Of a stretch of 64,000 nucleotides of DNA, positions 36,001 to 47,500 are shown one piece after another. Made by a program: the position numbers and the translations under genes. Under the pieces are notes generated by a model. The model ran no database searches. It was not told the DNA's origin and saw only the letters and a list, made by a program, of their open reading frames with translations. Positions within the stretch are counted from its first letter, which is position 1. Each line of letters begins with the position of its first letter. This stretch comes from Adineta vaga (lineage: Eukaryota > Rotifera): positions 5,952,001-6,016,000 of the forward strand of contig CP075492.1 of the NCBI GenBank assembly GCA_021613535.1. Reading direction: 5' to 3'.

Positions 36001-36606
36001 GGAATGATAACGAATGTCCTTGCCAGAATAACAATCAATGTGGAGCATCGTTCGTTCGCCGGTATTACCAAGAAATTGTTCGATCACATGAATATGTGTT
36101 GTGCACGAGTTGAATCCCCACCAAGCAAATTTTTTTCCGATCGGGTACTCCGCACTTAAATCGAGTTTTAATCCACGATAGAGATTTGTTTGTGTGGACG
36201 GTAACTTTGTTAGACCAGTCAATATAAGTTTAAGATATGGAAACCATGGTTCTAGCATCTTTGAAGTGCGTTTTTTATTGCGTAATGTGCCATTAAGCAC
36301 AATATATAGACTGTTCTCAGGAAGGTCCCATTCCATTGAATAGAGAACAATAGCTGCTGATTCATTTTGTGTTAATCCATTGGAGGGATTTGTACAATTT
36401 TGCAAGGCAAGCCAAACATAATGTTGTACTTCCGTCAACAACGATGTCAGGGGAATGACTGCTTCTTTTAATGTTACTGTCGGTACTCTTTCGTATCCGG
36501 ATATTGGAAGTAGCATTCTAAGAGGTTCGTTCACAATATCCAACGATCGTATCCGCGCACTTTCCTTTTTATCAATATCTTTAAGTGACCCAGATTTCGA
36601 AGCCAT
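30094..36606 (-). CDS. ADP-ribosyltransferase / leucine-rich-repeat protein, one exon per LRR
   Basis: Exon 1 (35683..36606, 308 residues) carries an R-S-ExE type mono-ADP-ribosyltransferase domain: R144 in NLYRGLKLDL, the S-T-S-like FNSCTT at 165-170, and E207-N-E209 in TENEVLLLPGRYF. It ends in one LRR. Then come 33 exons of exactly 84 nt, phase 0, starting at 30202, 30354, 30506, 30658, 30810, 30962, 31114, 31266, 31417, 31570, 31722, 31874, 32520, 32673, 32823, 32975, 33128, 33279, 33431, 33583, 33735, 33888, 34040, 34193, 34345, 34497, 34649, 34801, 34953, 35099, 35245, 35396 and 35544. Each encodes one 28-residue ribonuclease-inhibitor-type LRR (consensus core LSGNQISDAGAQHLADALR). No exon has a stop or frameshift. 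Total about 1230 residues. The last exon may read through to a stop at 30094 or splice to a short exon ending at 30117. No signal peptide is seen; the role (sensing, immune or otherwise) is inferred only. Confidence 0.85.
31266..34428 (-). repeat. Higher-order repeat: four-exon D-C-A-B blocks within the LRR array
   Basis: Read on the plus strand, exon families run D C A B (31266-31805), D C A B (31874-32906, with the insertion), C D A B (32975-33514), an extra D C pair (33583-33818), and D C A B (33888-34428). Corresponding exons are 606-608 bp apart once the 495-bp insertion is removed. This points to duplication of whole exon-intron blocks by unequal exchange or gene conversion. Confidence 0.75.
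32012..32504. mobile_element. Non-autonomous TIR element (MITE) in an intron of the ART-LRR gene
   Basis: 493 bp flanked by TA on both sides (32010-32011 and 32505-32506). The termini are inverted: CACTGTAAGAAATTTACGG at the left, and the right end reverse-complements to CACTATAAAATTTGGGGAG, both leading into ATAATAAAC. The inside is largely palindromic, with inverted blocks around CATAAACCCTTGGGGTATAT and GGATATATTACCATACATAT. It has no open frame. A TA duplication with CACTRTAA ends fits Tc1/mariner-like (IS630 superfamily) MITEs. The host intron keeps its donor and acceptor. Confidence 0.85.
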
Positions 36607-37171
36607 TCGTTTAGCTACAATGAATTAACAAACTCTGGATCCAAGTTTTACAAACTAGAATGTTAGCTTTATGAAGGATACAAATCTCAGTAGAAGTTTT
36701 TTCACAAAATTATATCTTGACGAGACTGTTTTTGCTAGTATGTTGGAAAAAATTCTTCTCTTCACACAAATCACCTGTAAGAATAATCGACGAAAAATGT
36801 TTTCAGATCAACATCTACCGATTCTTTATATTCTTCTGCTGTATGTAAAAATAACATTGTTAAAATAATACACACAAATGCATTAACGAAACAGAACAAC
36901 ACTATTTCAGAATTATTTTTAAACCGAAACTCACCTTGTCACAAATAACATTGTCTCTCACTAACGACACTATTTCACAAAGTTTCTAAAATCCGTAAAT
37001 ATAAATATAAAATATCTCTCTTCTAAGAAACTGTACTGTAAATCAAATTTCGATTTAATCTTTAAGATTTCGTAAGCTCATCATTTATCTATTGGCTTGT
37101 ACTGCTTTGGTTTGGCATATCATTTTTGATCATTCGATCATTCGTTATTTCATTCAACGAACGAGAACGAA
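36607..37171. other. Divergent promoter region, ART-LRR / C18orf21-like
   Basis: 565 nt between two divergently transcribed starts. An ATTGTAG site about 8 nt before the ART-LRR ATG could be a splice acceptor. An open frame at 36671-36868 looks spurious. Confidence 0.5.
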
Positions 37172-37723
37172 ATGACATCATTTGTTCAGCAACGCCAACT
37201 TTTTCTCCGCCAACTAGTCCAAACATGCCCTACAGCTACAGCAACTCTGAAAACTTATCTTTCAACATATTCAGAATTAGTTTGTCCATCTTACAAAAAA
37301 ACTCGTGATCCTCTAGCAATGAAAGAATTATCAGCGAAATGTCCTTCTTGTTCTCATCCTTACTCGTCAAATTCTTTTCATTATCGTAGCAAACTGCCAA
37401 TCAATCGACGTTTACATTATCTTCTTGCAATTCGTCGTAAATACAAACGACTTCCAACGGCAAACACGTACAAACGTCGTTTATTCGATAATTTCACGAT
37501 GAAATCACGTTCTAAATTATTAATTAAATGTTCAAATTGTTATGAAATTCGAACATTTCAAGGTGCAACTAGAAAAGACATTCCAATTCAAACTGAACCA
37601 TCTAGATCAAAACCACCACCACCACCTACAAATAATCTGAAGTTAAAACAAACTTTTGAAAAAGTTTCTTGTCGTTTTTTAAAAAAAGAAAGCAATCTTC
37701 GAGCATTTCTCGAACAACTTTAA
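37172..37723 (+). CDS. C18orf21-like (UPF0711) zinc-ribbon protein
   Basis: Single exon, 183 residues. It resembles human C18orf21, an RNase P/MRP-associated protein family. It has a CPSCSHPY half zinc ribbon near residue 55, a basic middle (RRKYKRLPTANTYKRRLFDN), and a second pair in LLIKCSNCYEIRTFQG, so CxxC...CxxC. The C-terminus ends FLEQL, where the human protein ends in a similar FLSSL. It has a proline run (PPPPPT) before the end. The XPA start follows 38 nt after its stop on the same strand, with a splice acceptor between, so it is probably the first cistron of a two-gene operon. Confidence 0.62.
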   Translation: MTSFVQQRQLFLRQLVQTCPTATATLKTYLSTYSELVCPSYKKTRDPLAMKELSAKCPSCSHPYSSNSFHYRSKLPINRRLHYLLAIRRKYKRLPTANTYKRRLFDNFTMKSRSKLLIKCSNCYEIRTFQGATRKDIPIQTEPSRSKPPPPPTNNLKLKQTFEKVSCRFLKKESNLRAFLEQL

Positions 37724-37744
37724 TACTACAAGAAAAAAACATCT

Positions 37745-37756
37745 TCTCTATTTCAG
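37745..37756 (+). promoter_or_regulatory. Probable trans-splice acceptor for XPA
   Basis: The 38-nt gap between the C18orf21-like stop and the XPA ATG contains TTCTCTATTTCAG, ending 5 nt before the ATG. No donor lies between the genes, which favours processing of a polycistronic transcript. Confidence 0.6.
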
Positions 37757-37761
37757 ATTTC

Positions 37762-38601
37762 ATGTCGACATTCGACGGAACCCTCACTGCTGAACAACTC
37801 GAACGTATTGAACGTAATCGTCAACGTGCACTTCAACTTCGTGCTAGTTCAACGAAACTCTATCAATCACAAGTAGTAAAAACCAATACTCCTTCCACAA
37901 CTCGTAAACAACAAATCGATTCTCATGCTGGATTCTTTCTCAATGATGATCTAACTTCAGTCGATAATCATCCAGTAACTTATGAAACAATTCCTATTAT
38001 TCATCAACCGCGAGCCGATCAATTAGATCTACTTGGCATGCCATGTAATGAATGTGAACTGACATTTTTAACCTCCTATTTATATAAAAATTTCAATGAA
38101 CCCATTTGTGATACATGTCGAGAAAAATATTCGGTGAATGATGAACAAGATGATATTGAAGATGAAAAAACAATTCGATATAGTTTAATTACACGAACAT
38201 CAGCAAAAGATAAATATTTATTAACAGATTATGATTTAGATAAACGTGAACCATTATTAAAATGTGTTGAAAAGAAAAATCCACATAATCATCGATGGGG
38301 TACTATGCGTCTTTATCTTCGTTGCCAAATTCAACGTTTAAGTGATCAAATTCATGAAGGTAAAACGGAAGAAAAAGTTCTTGAACGTGAAGAAAAAAAG
38401 TCGGAAAAAAAACGAAAAAAATACGAAAAACAAGTTGAACAATTACGATTAGATGTTCGATCAAGTTTACAAACAAAACGAATAAAAACTCTTCATGAAC
38501 ATATTTACGACGAGAAAACTACTAAATATGATGAAAAAAAAGATTTATATATAAAAACATGTATTGAATGTGGTTATCAATATGAATATGAAGAAATGTA
38601 G
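37762..38601 (+). CDS. XPA: XPA nucleotide excision repair protein
   Basis: Single exon, 279 residues (human 273). It starts at MSTFDG, just after the acceptor; an upstream in-frame ATG at 37669 lies inside the previous gene. The zinc finger has C95, C98, C116 and C119 with the same C-x2-C-x17-C-x2-C spacing as human XPA (PCNECELTF ... ICDTCREKY). The DNA-binding part follows: DKYLLTDYDL, then NPHNHRWGTMRLYLRCQI, which matches the NPHHSQWGDMKLYLKLQI block. A charged coiled stretch and a C-terminal CIECGYQYEYEEM follow, as in the TFIIH-binding end. XPA verifies damage and places the incision complex. The ERCC1-binding Gly-Gly-Gly motif is not evident. Confidence 0.96.
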   Translation: MSTFDGTLTAEQLERIERNRQRALQLRASSTKLYQSQVVKTNTPSTTRKQQIDSHAGFFLNDDLTSVDNHPVTYETIPIIHQPRADQLDLLGMPCNECELTFLTSYLYKNFNEPICDTCREKYSVNDEQDDIEDEKTIRYSLITRTSAKDKYLLTDYDLDKREPLLKCVEKKNPHNHRWGTMRLYLRCQIQRLSDQIHEGKTEEKVLEREEKKSEKKRKKYEKQVEQLRLDVRSSLQTKRIKTLHEHIYDEKTTKYDEKKDLYIKTCIECGYQYEYEEM

Positions 38602-38933
38602 ATGACCGCTAGTTTCCTTTCTTTTTAAGTTATTCTCGCATAATTCAGATATATAGAAAAAAAGTATTTTTGTTGTTATTGAATTGAATAAAATTGAATT
38701 TATCTTGTTTGTTATTATACTTCTTATGTTACCAGTCAATAGTGACATCTGCAATTAAAATAACTCGATCCAAAAAAGAGAATCATCATATTGACTATCT
38801 AATCATATCTTTTCTTCTTTTTTTTTCTAAAATATAGTCAACATAAAGACTTAAGTAATCTCCATTGAAATCTTTGTTTTAGATCGATCTTTTTCATTCA
38901 CGTACGTAGAACATTGGAATAAAACCATCAACG
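38602..38933. other. XPA 3' UTR and hnRNP K leader
   Basis: AATAAA at 38687-38692 is the likely XPA poly(A) signal. TCTTTGTTTTAG at about 38870-38881 is an acceptor-like site ahead of the hnRNP K start. Confidence 0.5.
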
Positions 38934-40150
38934 ATGATGGAAAGTGGAGATTACAATTCAATGGGTTCAAATCGTACAACTAGTGATGATCAACAACAAC
39001 AACAGCAGCAGCAACAACAACAAGAAGGAAGAAGAAATCGAAGAGTTGATTATCGATTTTTAATTCCATCTCGTGATGCCGGAGGTTTGACATTTATTTC
39101 ATTTTAATTCAAAATGAAATTCTTTTTTCTTTATTATCTATAGCAATTATTGGTAAAGGTGGTAAAACCATTCAAGATCTTCGTTTGAAACATCGTTGTC
39201 AAATTCAAATGGCTGATTGTGAATCACCTGAGCGTGTTCTAATTATAAATGGTGATCAAAATGATGTACTCAATTGTGTATCCGATATTCTCTCAAGTAT
39301 CTATGAAAATCATCAACGATCATCGAAATCTGATCAAAGTGAAATTCGTGCTCTAATTCATCAATCCCAAGCAGGTGCATTAATTGGTAAAGGTGCATCA
39401 AGAGTGAAAGAATTTCGAGAAAAACGTATGTAAAATCGACAGATAGAATATATCGGTGGAAAATAATAATAAACAGTATTGATTTAGATAATATCGATGT
39501 GAAAATTTATCCCCAATGTTGTCCAGGTAGTTCAACAGAACGATGTAAGAAAATCTTTTTATGATTCGATTGGATCAACATATGTTTTTCTCTTTAGGTA
39601 TTTCAATGCGAGGAAATAAAGATGATGTTATCAGATGTTTAACTGAAGTTTATGGAGTGCTCGAGGGTGTACCACCACGTGGACAATATCGATATTATGA
39701 TGCATCGAATTATAATGGTTATAATGTTTCTGATTATGGAGGATATGCGGACAATCAACAACATTCTCGAGGAAATAATCCGTAAGATAGATTCACTTAT
39801 GAGGTTGATGAAACGAAAATCACTGCTTCAAACATTTTAGCTATGGACAACCTCAAGGTTATCCACAATATGGTGGCGGATATACTCCAATGCTTCATCA
39901 ACAAAGTGGACCTGTAACAACTACACAAGTAACCATTCCAACTGACTTAGCAGGTATTATCATCGGAGCAAAAGGTTCGAAAATCTCTCAAGTTCGTCAA
40001 GAATCAGGAGCATCAATAAAAATTGATTCAGAACCAATGCAAGGTACGAATGATAGATTAATAACAATAACAGGTAATCCAAATCAAATTCAACAAGCTC
40101 AATTTCTTCTCCAACAAGCTGTTCGACAATCGGGCTTATGGAATCAATAA
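38934..40150 (+). CDS. HNRNPK: hnRNP K / PCBP-type triple KH-domain RNA-binding protein
   Basis: Five exons, join(38934..39084, 39144..39425, 39488..39544, 39598..39781, 39841..40150), give 327 residues. Three KH domains are marked by [13 protein letters not shown] (KH1), [13 protein letters not shown] (KH2) and [13 protein letters not shown] (KH3). The KH2 C-terminal half has [14 protein letters not shown], matching FQECCPHSTDR of hnRNP K, which favours hnRNP K over PCBP. A polyglutamine tract lies before KH1, and a Tyr/Gly-rich linker (YGGYADNQQ) lies between KH2 and KH3, where hnRNP K has its RGG/KI region. Such proteins bind C-rich RNA and DNA and act in splicing, translation and transcription. 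Confidence 0.9.
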
Positions 40151-40690
40151 TTTTATTCAAGCTATCCTATGTTTACGATCATGGTGACAAATCCTGTGAG
40201 AGAAACAGATTGTTTCACTTTTTTTCTTGTTCGTTTTTAAATGCGATTGATTGCGCGTATGTTCTTCCGTTTTTGTTTACGTACGAAGAATAAAGAGAAA
40301 AAAACGAAAATATCTTCAAAATAGACTTACCACTCTGCACGTATACATACATACCAATCGTTCTTTTATTTATGTACAAAATCGAAGAAGAAAAAAACGA
40401 GAATTTACAAACAGGATATATGAAAACGGGTGAAACGAATGAAGCAAATGATTGTGAATGCAAAAAACGTTTCTTTTTTCTTTATATACAAAAAGACGAA
40501 GACAACCGGCGATTATCATCACTACAGCCAAAAAATATATACACCGGACTATACGAAAGTTTTCTTTTTCCTTCACACTGTTATTCAAGTCACCGGAGAA
40601 CATTTAAAAAAAAAGAAAATGAAACGGTTAACTATACTAAATCTTCACACGGATATCGTTTACAAATGTACAAATGTTGTAGTTTTCTGT
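40151..40690. other. 3' regions of hnRNP K and CREBRF (convergent)
   Basis: 540 nt between two stop codons facing each other. Short overlapping open frames here have no coding character. Confidence 0.55.
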
Positions 40691-43145
40691 TTATGTATTA
40701 AGACTGTAACTTCGTTGAGGTTTAGGAGTATATAAAAGTTCCATGTCGTTTATAATTGTGCGAACAAAACCATCCGAATTTCCAGCAACATTTTGATCTA
40801 CGAAAAAGAGAAAAAAACGATTCTAAAATACTAGCCTTCTTGAATAAAGACATACTGAGTTTTGAAACAATCAATTGATCAAGTACATTTTCAAGTGATT
40901 GAGTTGATGGTAGTGAAGCAGATTGTTCATCTTGATATCGTTTAAGTATCTCTGCTTTCATTGATGCAATGATATCAATCAAGGCTTCTAAAGTACAAAA
41001 GAAAAGAAATGTACTCAATTGTAGTTATCATGTCAGTTTATTTTATTCTTTGAAAAGTCCTGATAATATTTGGCACGTCGTCAAATGCTCTTACATAAAG
41101 GACAAATAAATGATAAAGGGAACTATAGTAGACGTTAAAGTACAAATCGTAGTTTTGTCTTCTTCCTTCTCCTCCTCCTCTGCCAAACGACGAATAGAAC
41201 TGAAGAAAAAGAAAAAAGTATGGCGACATACTGTGTTCTTCGTTAAGACCATGTAATTTCACTTTATTTGCTTCATGTTGTGCCTTTTTACGTAGACGAC
41301 AAGCTCTAAAACAAACGGAATAAGAAAAAAAAGATGTTTTTTCTTGTTTAATATTCACCTGCTAGCAATTTTATTCTTTTCTTTTTTGACTTCAGCAGTA
41401 TCATTATTGTTCGTATGATGATCAACATGATAAATTCCATGATATAAAGATGATGAATTATTTGAAAGATCACGAATTTGTTTTCCAAGTTGATAGAGTT
41501 TCAATGGATTTGGTGTAACATCATTACCATCACCTTTACGAAGTTTCGTAAATGTATGTCCTTGTGTTTGAGTTAATTTTATTTGATATACTGGATCACT
41601 GAATTCACGATGTAAATGTGGATCGCGTTCTTTTAAATATAAGATGCGTTTTGTTTTTGGTCCTTTAGATTGAACATTATATTGCCAGAAAAGTGATGAT
41701 GGATTTGATTCCGATTGTTTGTTTGTACTTGATGAAACAGTTGTTTCATTATCAGATATGATTTCATCATCTTGCATATGATCGGAAGAATTCTGTTCAA
41801 TATCCGACCAAAGATCAGGTTCACTTTGTTGTTCGATAGTGTAACTTGGACTACTTCGATCATCTAAAGATGAAGAGAGATTGATAGAATAACGTAAAGA
41901 AATTTAATGTTAAGTTTTACCTCTGTTTTCTTCTTCAGGAAAATCACCTAAAGATGAACGTTTTCGAGTCGGTGGAGTAGAATCCTCATTGTTTGATTGA
42001 TTGATTGCATACAATGTTTGTGGTTGAAAGGATGTTTGTTTACGATGATGGAAATTAGATGAAGCATTAAACGATGAAGATAATTTTGGTCTTAAACGAC
42101 GTTGTTGTTGTTGATTTTCAACTTCAGAAAAGGAATTCGATGGTGGACGAGGACACCATGTTGAATTTAATGAAACATCTGATGATGATGATAATTCATT
42201 TTGAACAGATGGCGTATCAATATACGGTGGACTTTTGAATGAATATGGATCGAATACCCGAAGATCTAAATATTAAAGTGTAAAAAACATCATTTTTCAT
42301 GCATTACGCTTGAAGGGTTAACACACAAATTTCTGACGTCATTTCTCACGGTATTTATACGCTTCAAAGCAGTTAAAGGGTTTCATTATCGTTACTAATT
42401 ATATCTATACCTCTTCAAAAGAAAATGTCGAGTTCTATTGAACTTTCTATTTAAAAGAAGAAAAAAACAAGAAAACGTACTTAATTTATGTTGTTGTGAT
42501 GAAGGTCCATCATTCATGCTAGCTGATCGAAAACGTTTGACATCTGATGAACCATTTGTATGCGTTTGTAATTGTAATGGATAAGATGTTCCAAGTACAG
42601 AATTATCTTGTTGATGAGTAAACGTCGGTAGATGTAAATTATTTGATTGAAAATATTGTTGAAATGGATTATTATTTAAACTTAATGTTGTAAATTGTGG
42701 ACTTATTCCCAATGATGAATAAGTAGATGTGGTTGTAGTTGTTGAAAAAGATTTGTTTCTATTATTATTATTCACGGTAAATGTCGATGGGAGATCATTG
42801 ATATTCAGCGGTTGAGTAAAATTTGATGTGATTAATGACGATGATGGTGTTGATGAAGGATTTTCAAGTAAATCAGAAATAGATTCTAAATCAAGGTCGA
42901 GCGGTGCGATTGATAAAGAATCATCATGTAAAATAACATCTTCATATTCATGTTTCATCATTTCATCAATTTCATTACAAAAATTATTGGTCGATGATAT
43001 TTGATCAGTCCAGTCTGCCATTGGACGATCTTTTGAATCTGTATCAAAGTAAATATTTTCTTTCGAAAGAAAAAAAAACGTCCTAAAAGTACTTACTTGG
43101 TGTAAATACTTCAGATAAATCGTTAGCTTGACTAAATCCAATCAT
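40691..43145 (-). CDS. CREBRF: CREBRF (CREB3 regulatory factor, Luman recruitment factor) orthologue
   Basis: Seven exons join in frame: complement(40691..40797, 40856..40987, 41232..41305, 41359..41863, 41921..42265, 42481..43038, 43097..43145), giving 589 residues (human 639). Two blocks identify it: LFWQYNVQSKGPKTKRI (human YFWEYSEQLTPSQQERM) with GDGNDVTPNPLKLYQLG (human DLTPNPKKLLQIG), and the bZIP part [19 protein letters not shown] followed by [15 protein letters not shown], nearly identical to human. The zipper continues ALIDIIASMKAEIL. The N-terminus is acidic and Ser-rich, suited to activation. CREBRF restrains CREB3 and affects nutrient storage. Introns of 243 and 215 nt are long for this window. 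A GTTGTTTTTAG acceptor lies 6 nt before the ATG. Confidence 0.9.
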
Positions 43146-44562
43146 ATTTATCTAAAAACAACAAGAAGAATTTGCGAAATTACACTCAATAATAATGATT
43201 ATCAATAACATTAATTAAACAAAGCAACAGAACAAATGAAAAAATAAAAAACAATTTATTGTAATGAAAACAAAAAATATTTATTTGTTTTTCGCGTACT
43301 TACATTGAAAGTTCAGAAAAGGTTAATATAAAAACTAAGACAACTACTAACCAATCGAACTGTAATCGATTCATACTATTTTTTCCTTCTCTTCATGTCG
43401 AGGTTGTTAGAGTGCTTTTTTTTACTTGCACGCCTCGTATGAGTATTTGTTCTGTAAGATAGGAAAAGGGAGAAAGAAATGGGTTGTATGTAAAAAGAAA
43501 GAAAGAAAGAAAGAAAGAAAAAAAGAAAACGAACAAGAACTATTTTGTTTTCTATCACCCCATCTTCCTCTGTCGCTCTATGTGTATTAATCGGATAATA
43601 TCTGACAGAATACTCTCACGTCGCAAGCAGAATATTACTATATTTTTTTTCCATTGAATGTTGTTTTCGAAATAAATGATATATCACATATGCACTTAAC
43701 CTCGTATGATCATAATAAGAATTGTTCTATATAAAAAGAAAAGACTTAGTTTTAATTTGTAGTTTGATAAAAACGAAAAATGGAACACTTTGCAGATGAC
43801 GTGATCCTATGATTTCCTCGTGTTTTCAAGATATATCACATGACTAATGTCTTCATTTGAAAGATAAAATAATTGAATGTAGGGAAGAAATCGGAATCAA
43901 AAAAGAGATACGTGTATTTGTATATCGGCCGGATGATTCAATGGGAACAAGGGGGAAAAAGTAACACCTGTGTAAAGATAAGGAGCATATGTATTGTTAT
44001 TGCTATTTGTACGAGTAAGATATTATTTATTCTGTAATGAAATGAATGAGATTGGATGTTTTTTTTCGGAGGAGAGAAAAAGAAGAGAAACAGGATATTT
44101 GTGACCTTTTTTTTTACTTTAATGTTTACATAACAAGTGCGAAAAGGGGTGTGACTGCGGAAAATTTCCTCATACATTTCTAGAATATAAGAAAACTAGG
44201 GAGAAGAAGAACCGAGAAAGAAAAAGAACGAAAAAGAAAAACTTCAAAATGCTTGAAGAATTTTTTCCATTCATGATCATTTTTCATTAGTTCATACGTC
44301 GATCAATGATGAGATAATGGAGGTGAATAGGTCAAAAAACAAGATGGCTGAACTCGACTGTCATTAGTCAATAGTCTTTTGTCGCTACAATCAATTTCAA
44401 TAATACATTCGACGTAGCGCCTTTATCAAACAATCATTCATAGTAAGTAAGATTCATTCTCTTAGTTTGAATTGAAAATCACATTCTTTCTTATTTTGAC
44501 GAATCTGTCAGACAAATTTCATCGTATTGAAGAATACGTTGCATTCAAACGAATTCGATCAT
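43146..44562. other. Divergent intergenic region, CREBRF / SIN3
   Basis: 1.4 kb, with a GAAA repeat at 43496-43519. Near 44440 a TAGTAAGTAAG donor-like site and at about 44512 a GAATCTGTCAG acceptor could frame a 5' UTR intron of SIN3. No open frame is credible. Confidence 0.45.
43496..43519. repeat. GAAA tetranucleotide microsatellite
   Basis: About six GAAA units upstream of CREBRF. Confidence 0.9.
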
Positions 44563-47500
44563 ATGAACCCAACTTCTGCCAATAGTGGCAGTTTGGTAGG
44601 AAATTTTCAAATGAAAATATACTTGATAAGAATGATTAATCTTCTTTTTCTAATAGGGTTTGAATACCATTGTTTCAACACTTGTTCCTAATTCATCAAC
44701 GTAAGAATTCCTTGCATGAAGAACATAAATATCAATCTTATTAAATTTTAGTCGTCCATCATCAACTACAATCGTTTCGAATATATCAAACGCTTCCTCA
44801 CCTGTCAATCTTTTTGCGAATTTAACAGGAAATCTTTTCGCTTCAAATACAAATAATATCGGTTCATCGAATACATCCGCCAATCAAGGGCAATTAACTT
44901 CATCAGTAATTTTGATATCTTCGATATGAGAAGGAGAACGAGAACATTGTTTTATTTTTGATTTATTCTAGCGCCTTAAAGTGGAGGATGCACTCAATTA
45001 TCTCGATAAGGTGAAAAACCAATTTGCGCTTCAACCGCAAGTATACAATCAATTTCTGGATATTATGAAAGAATTCAAATCACAAAGGTAAGTACATGAA
45101 ATTTTAATTGAGTCTTTTATTTCCTAAAATTTTAGTATTGATACACAAGAAGTTATCAATCGTGTTTCAACACTCTTTCATGGTCATCCAGATTTGATTG
45201 TTGGTTTTAACACCTTTTTACCACCAGGTTATAAAATTGAAGTTAGTGAAGAACATCATGGTTATATTCAAGTAACTCATCCATCATCACGAACAGAATC
45301 AATTGCTATTGGAGGTCATCCAAGTACAACTTATAATCTATCTATAACAACACCAACGACAACGTATCGACAAACAGCCAATTTATTAAGTCAAGATAAT
45401 GAAGAATCAGAAATTACACAACAACAACTGCAACAATCAAATAATGCAACATCACAAGCAGTGAATGCTTTAATATCAGCTGCTACTGCACCACAAGTGC
45501 CCTATTTTGGTACAACAGGAGGTTTAAATCTATCGACAAAGACTAATAAACAACAAACACCAAATGTAAATACATCAACACAAGCATCAACAGTTGAAAA
45601 AAGTTCAAGTGGACAACCGGTAGAATTCAATCATGCAATCAATTATGTCAATAAAATCAAAAATCGTTTTCATCAGTAAGTTCTTTTCAGTTACCATGAA
45701 TGTATAAATACGAATAGATGACAATAAAGAAAGATTATCTGGTAGATAGTGATGACCTTCATTGATTAATTTAATCAATAGAAATCTGTCATATGAGAGA
45801 GTGAGAGAAAGATGTTATTCCTAACCTTAAACTATCAATCTCTAAATGATTCATACATAGCACGAAATATTGTAATTCCCTCGAAATGAAGATCTATTTT
45901 GTCCGTATGATAACGAATTATTCAAAAATCTTCATTCATTTTTTCCTCTTCTTTCAGGAGTCCAAATATCTACAAAACATTCCTTGAAATTCTTCATACA
46001 TATCAAAAACAACAAAAAGATGCCAAGGAAATTCCGTCTGGTAATTTAGCTGGCAATACGGCATCATTATTATCTACTGGAGCTGGCAATCAAGCAGCAG
46101 TATTATCAGAAACAGAAGTCTATGCTAAAGTTGCACAATTATTTACAAATCACGAAGATCTTCTCGCCGAATTCAGTCAATTTTTACCTGATGCTACACA
46201 ACAACCTACTGTGAGTATTGAAAAATTATAGAAAATCTTCTTCTTCATCATCTTTTCGTTTTTTAGGAACGTTCTAATTCAATCTCTGATATTCTCTCCT
46301 CATCCGGTAGTTCAATTCCACCAAATTTTCCATCTCAAACAAGTTCACTATCAACTACAACAGCAACAAATACGAATTCAATCGTCACAAATCCAACGCC
46401 ACGATTAATTATTAATAATCCTGTTTCTTCATCGATCACAACTACATCCACATCATCTTCTTTTTTAACAATAAATAACAATTCAAACTCATCTCCATTA
46501 TCATCACTAGCAATGTTATCAACAGCTCCTTCATTTACTGTTCTAACATCAACTACAGTGAAAGATGAAGTCACTCGTCCACCATCACCAAAACGAACGA
46601 CGACGACAACGACAACAACAACAACCGCAAGTGCATTAACTAGTACTAATAATATTTCAAATAAACGATCGGCTTCTGCATCAAAATCACCGGCAACATC
46701 CACAGCATCCACAACGTCAACTATGTTTGCCAAGAAAAAACGTCTAACTCTGACAAATAATGTTCAACCGATCTCACCAACAATTAGACATACGAGTACA
46801 ACTGAAATGATGACAACACCAAATCGAAAAACATCATCTGTTGATGATATCCACTTTTTTGATAGAGTAAAATTTTAGTTTAATCGAATTGATATCATTT
46901 TCTTTACTTTTCTCTAGGTACAAAAAACTCTTCGAAGTCCATTGGTATTTGATAATTTTCTACGCTGTATTCTTCTCTATATTAAACGAATTATATCTCG
47001 TAATGAATTGTTCGAACTAATACAATCCTATTTGAGGTATGAGACAATAATAATTGATCATCGATTTGAAATGTATTCGTATTTTTTCTTTAGTCATGTA
47101 CCCGATCTACTGAAAACATTTCAAGATTTAATCAATCAACGTGAACCAAGTGATATAATTATTCCAAAAAGTATCTATGATCAAAATGAAACTGATAGTA
47201 TGATTCATATTGGTAAGAATCTTTTTCATAACACAAACTTAAGTTGAAATTTTTCGTTCAGATTATGGTTCATGTTCTCAATATGGTACAAGTTATCGAT
47301 CTGTTCCACGTTCTTACGTACCTCCAGCATGTAGTGGTCGTACTCAATTATGTAAAGAAGTTCTCAACGATCATTGCGTTTTATTTCCAACATTTACTGA
47401 CGAATCATCATCAGTGGCATCGAAAAAAAGTGTCTATGAAGAACATATGTATAAAATCGAAGATGAACGTTTTGAATTGGATATTGTTATGGAAGTTAAT

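Noticed and set aside
40251-40735. Several overlapping short frames 3' of hnRNP K
   Set aside because: Lie in the convergent 3' UTR region on both strands with no recognisable domain.
44650-44883. Minus-strand open frame of 77 codons
   Set aside because: It is the reverse strand of two SIN3 exons and the intron between them; the plus-strand reading joins in frame into PAH1.
46590-46630. ACG/ACA repeat as a microsatellite
   Set aside because: It lies inside a SIN3 exon and encodes a Thr-rich linker in frame, so it is described with the gene.
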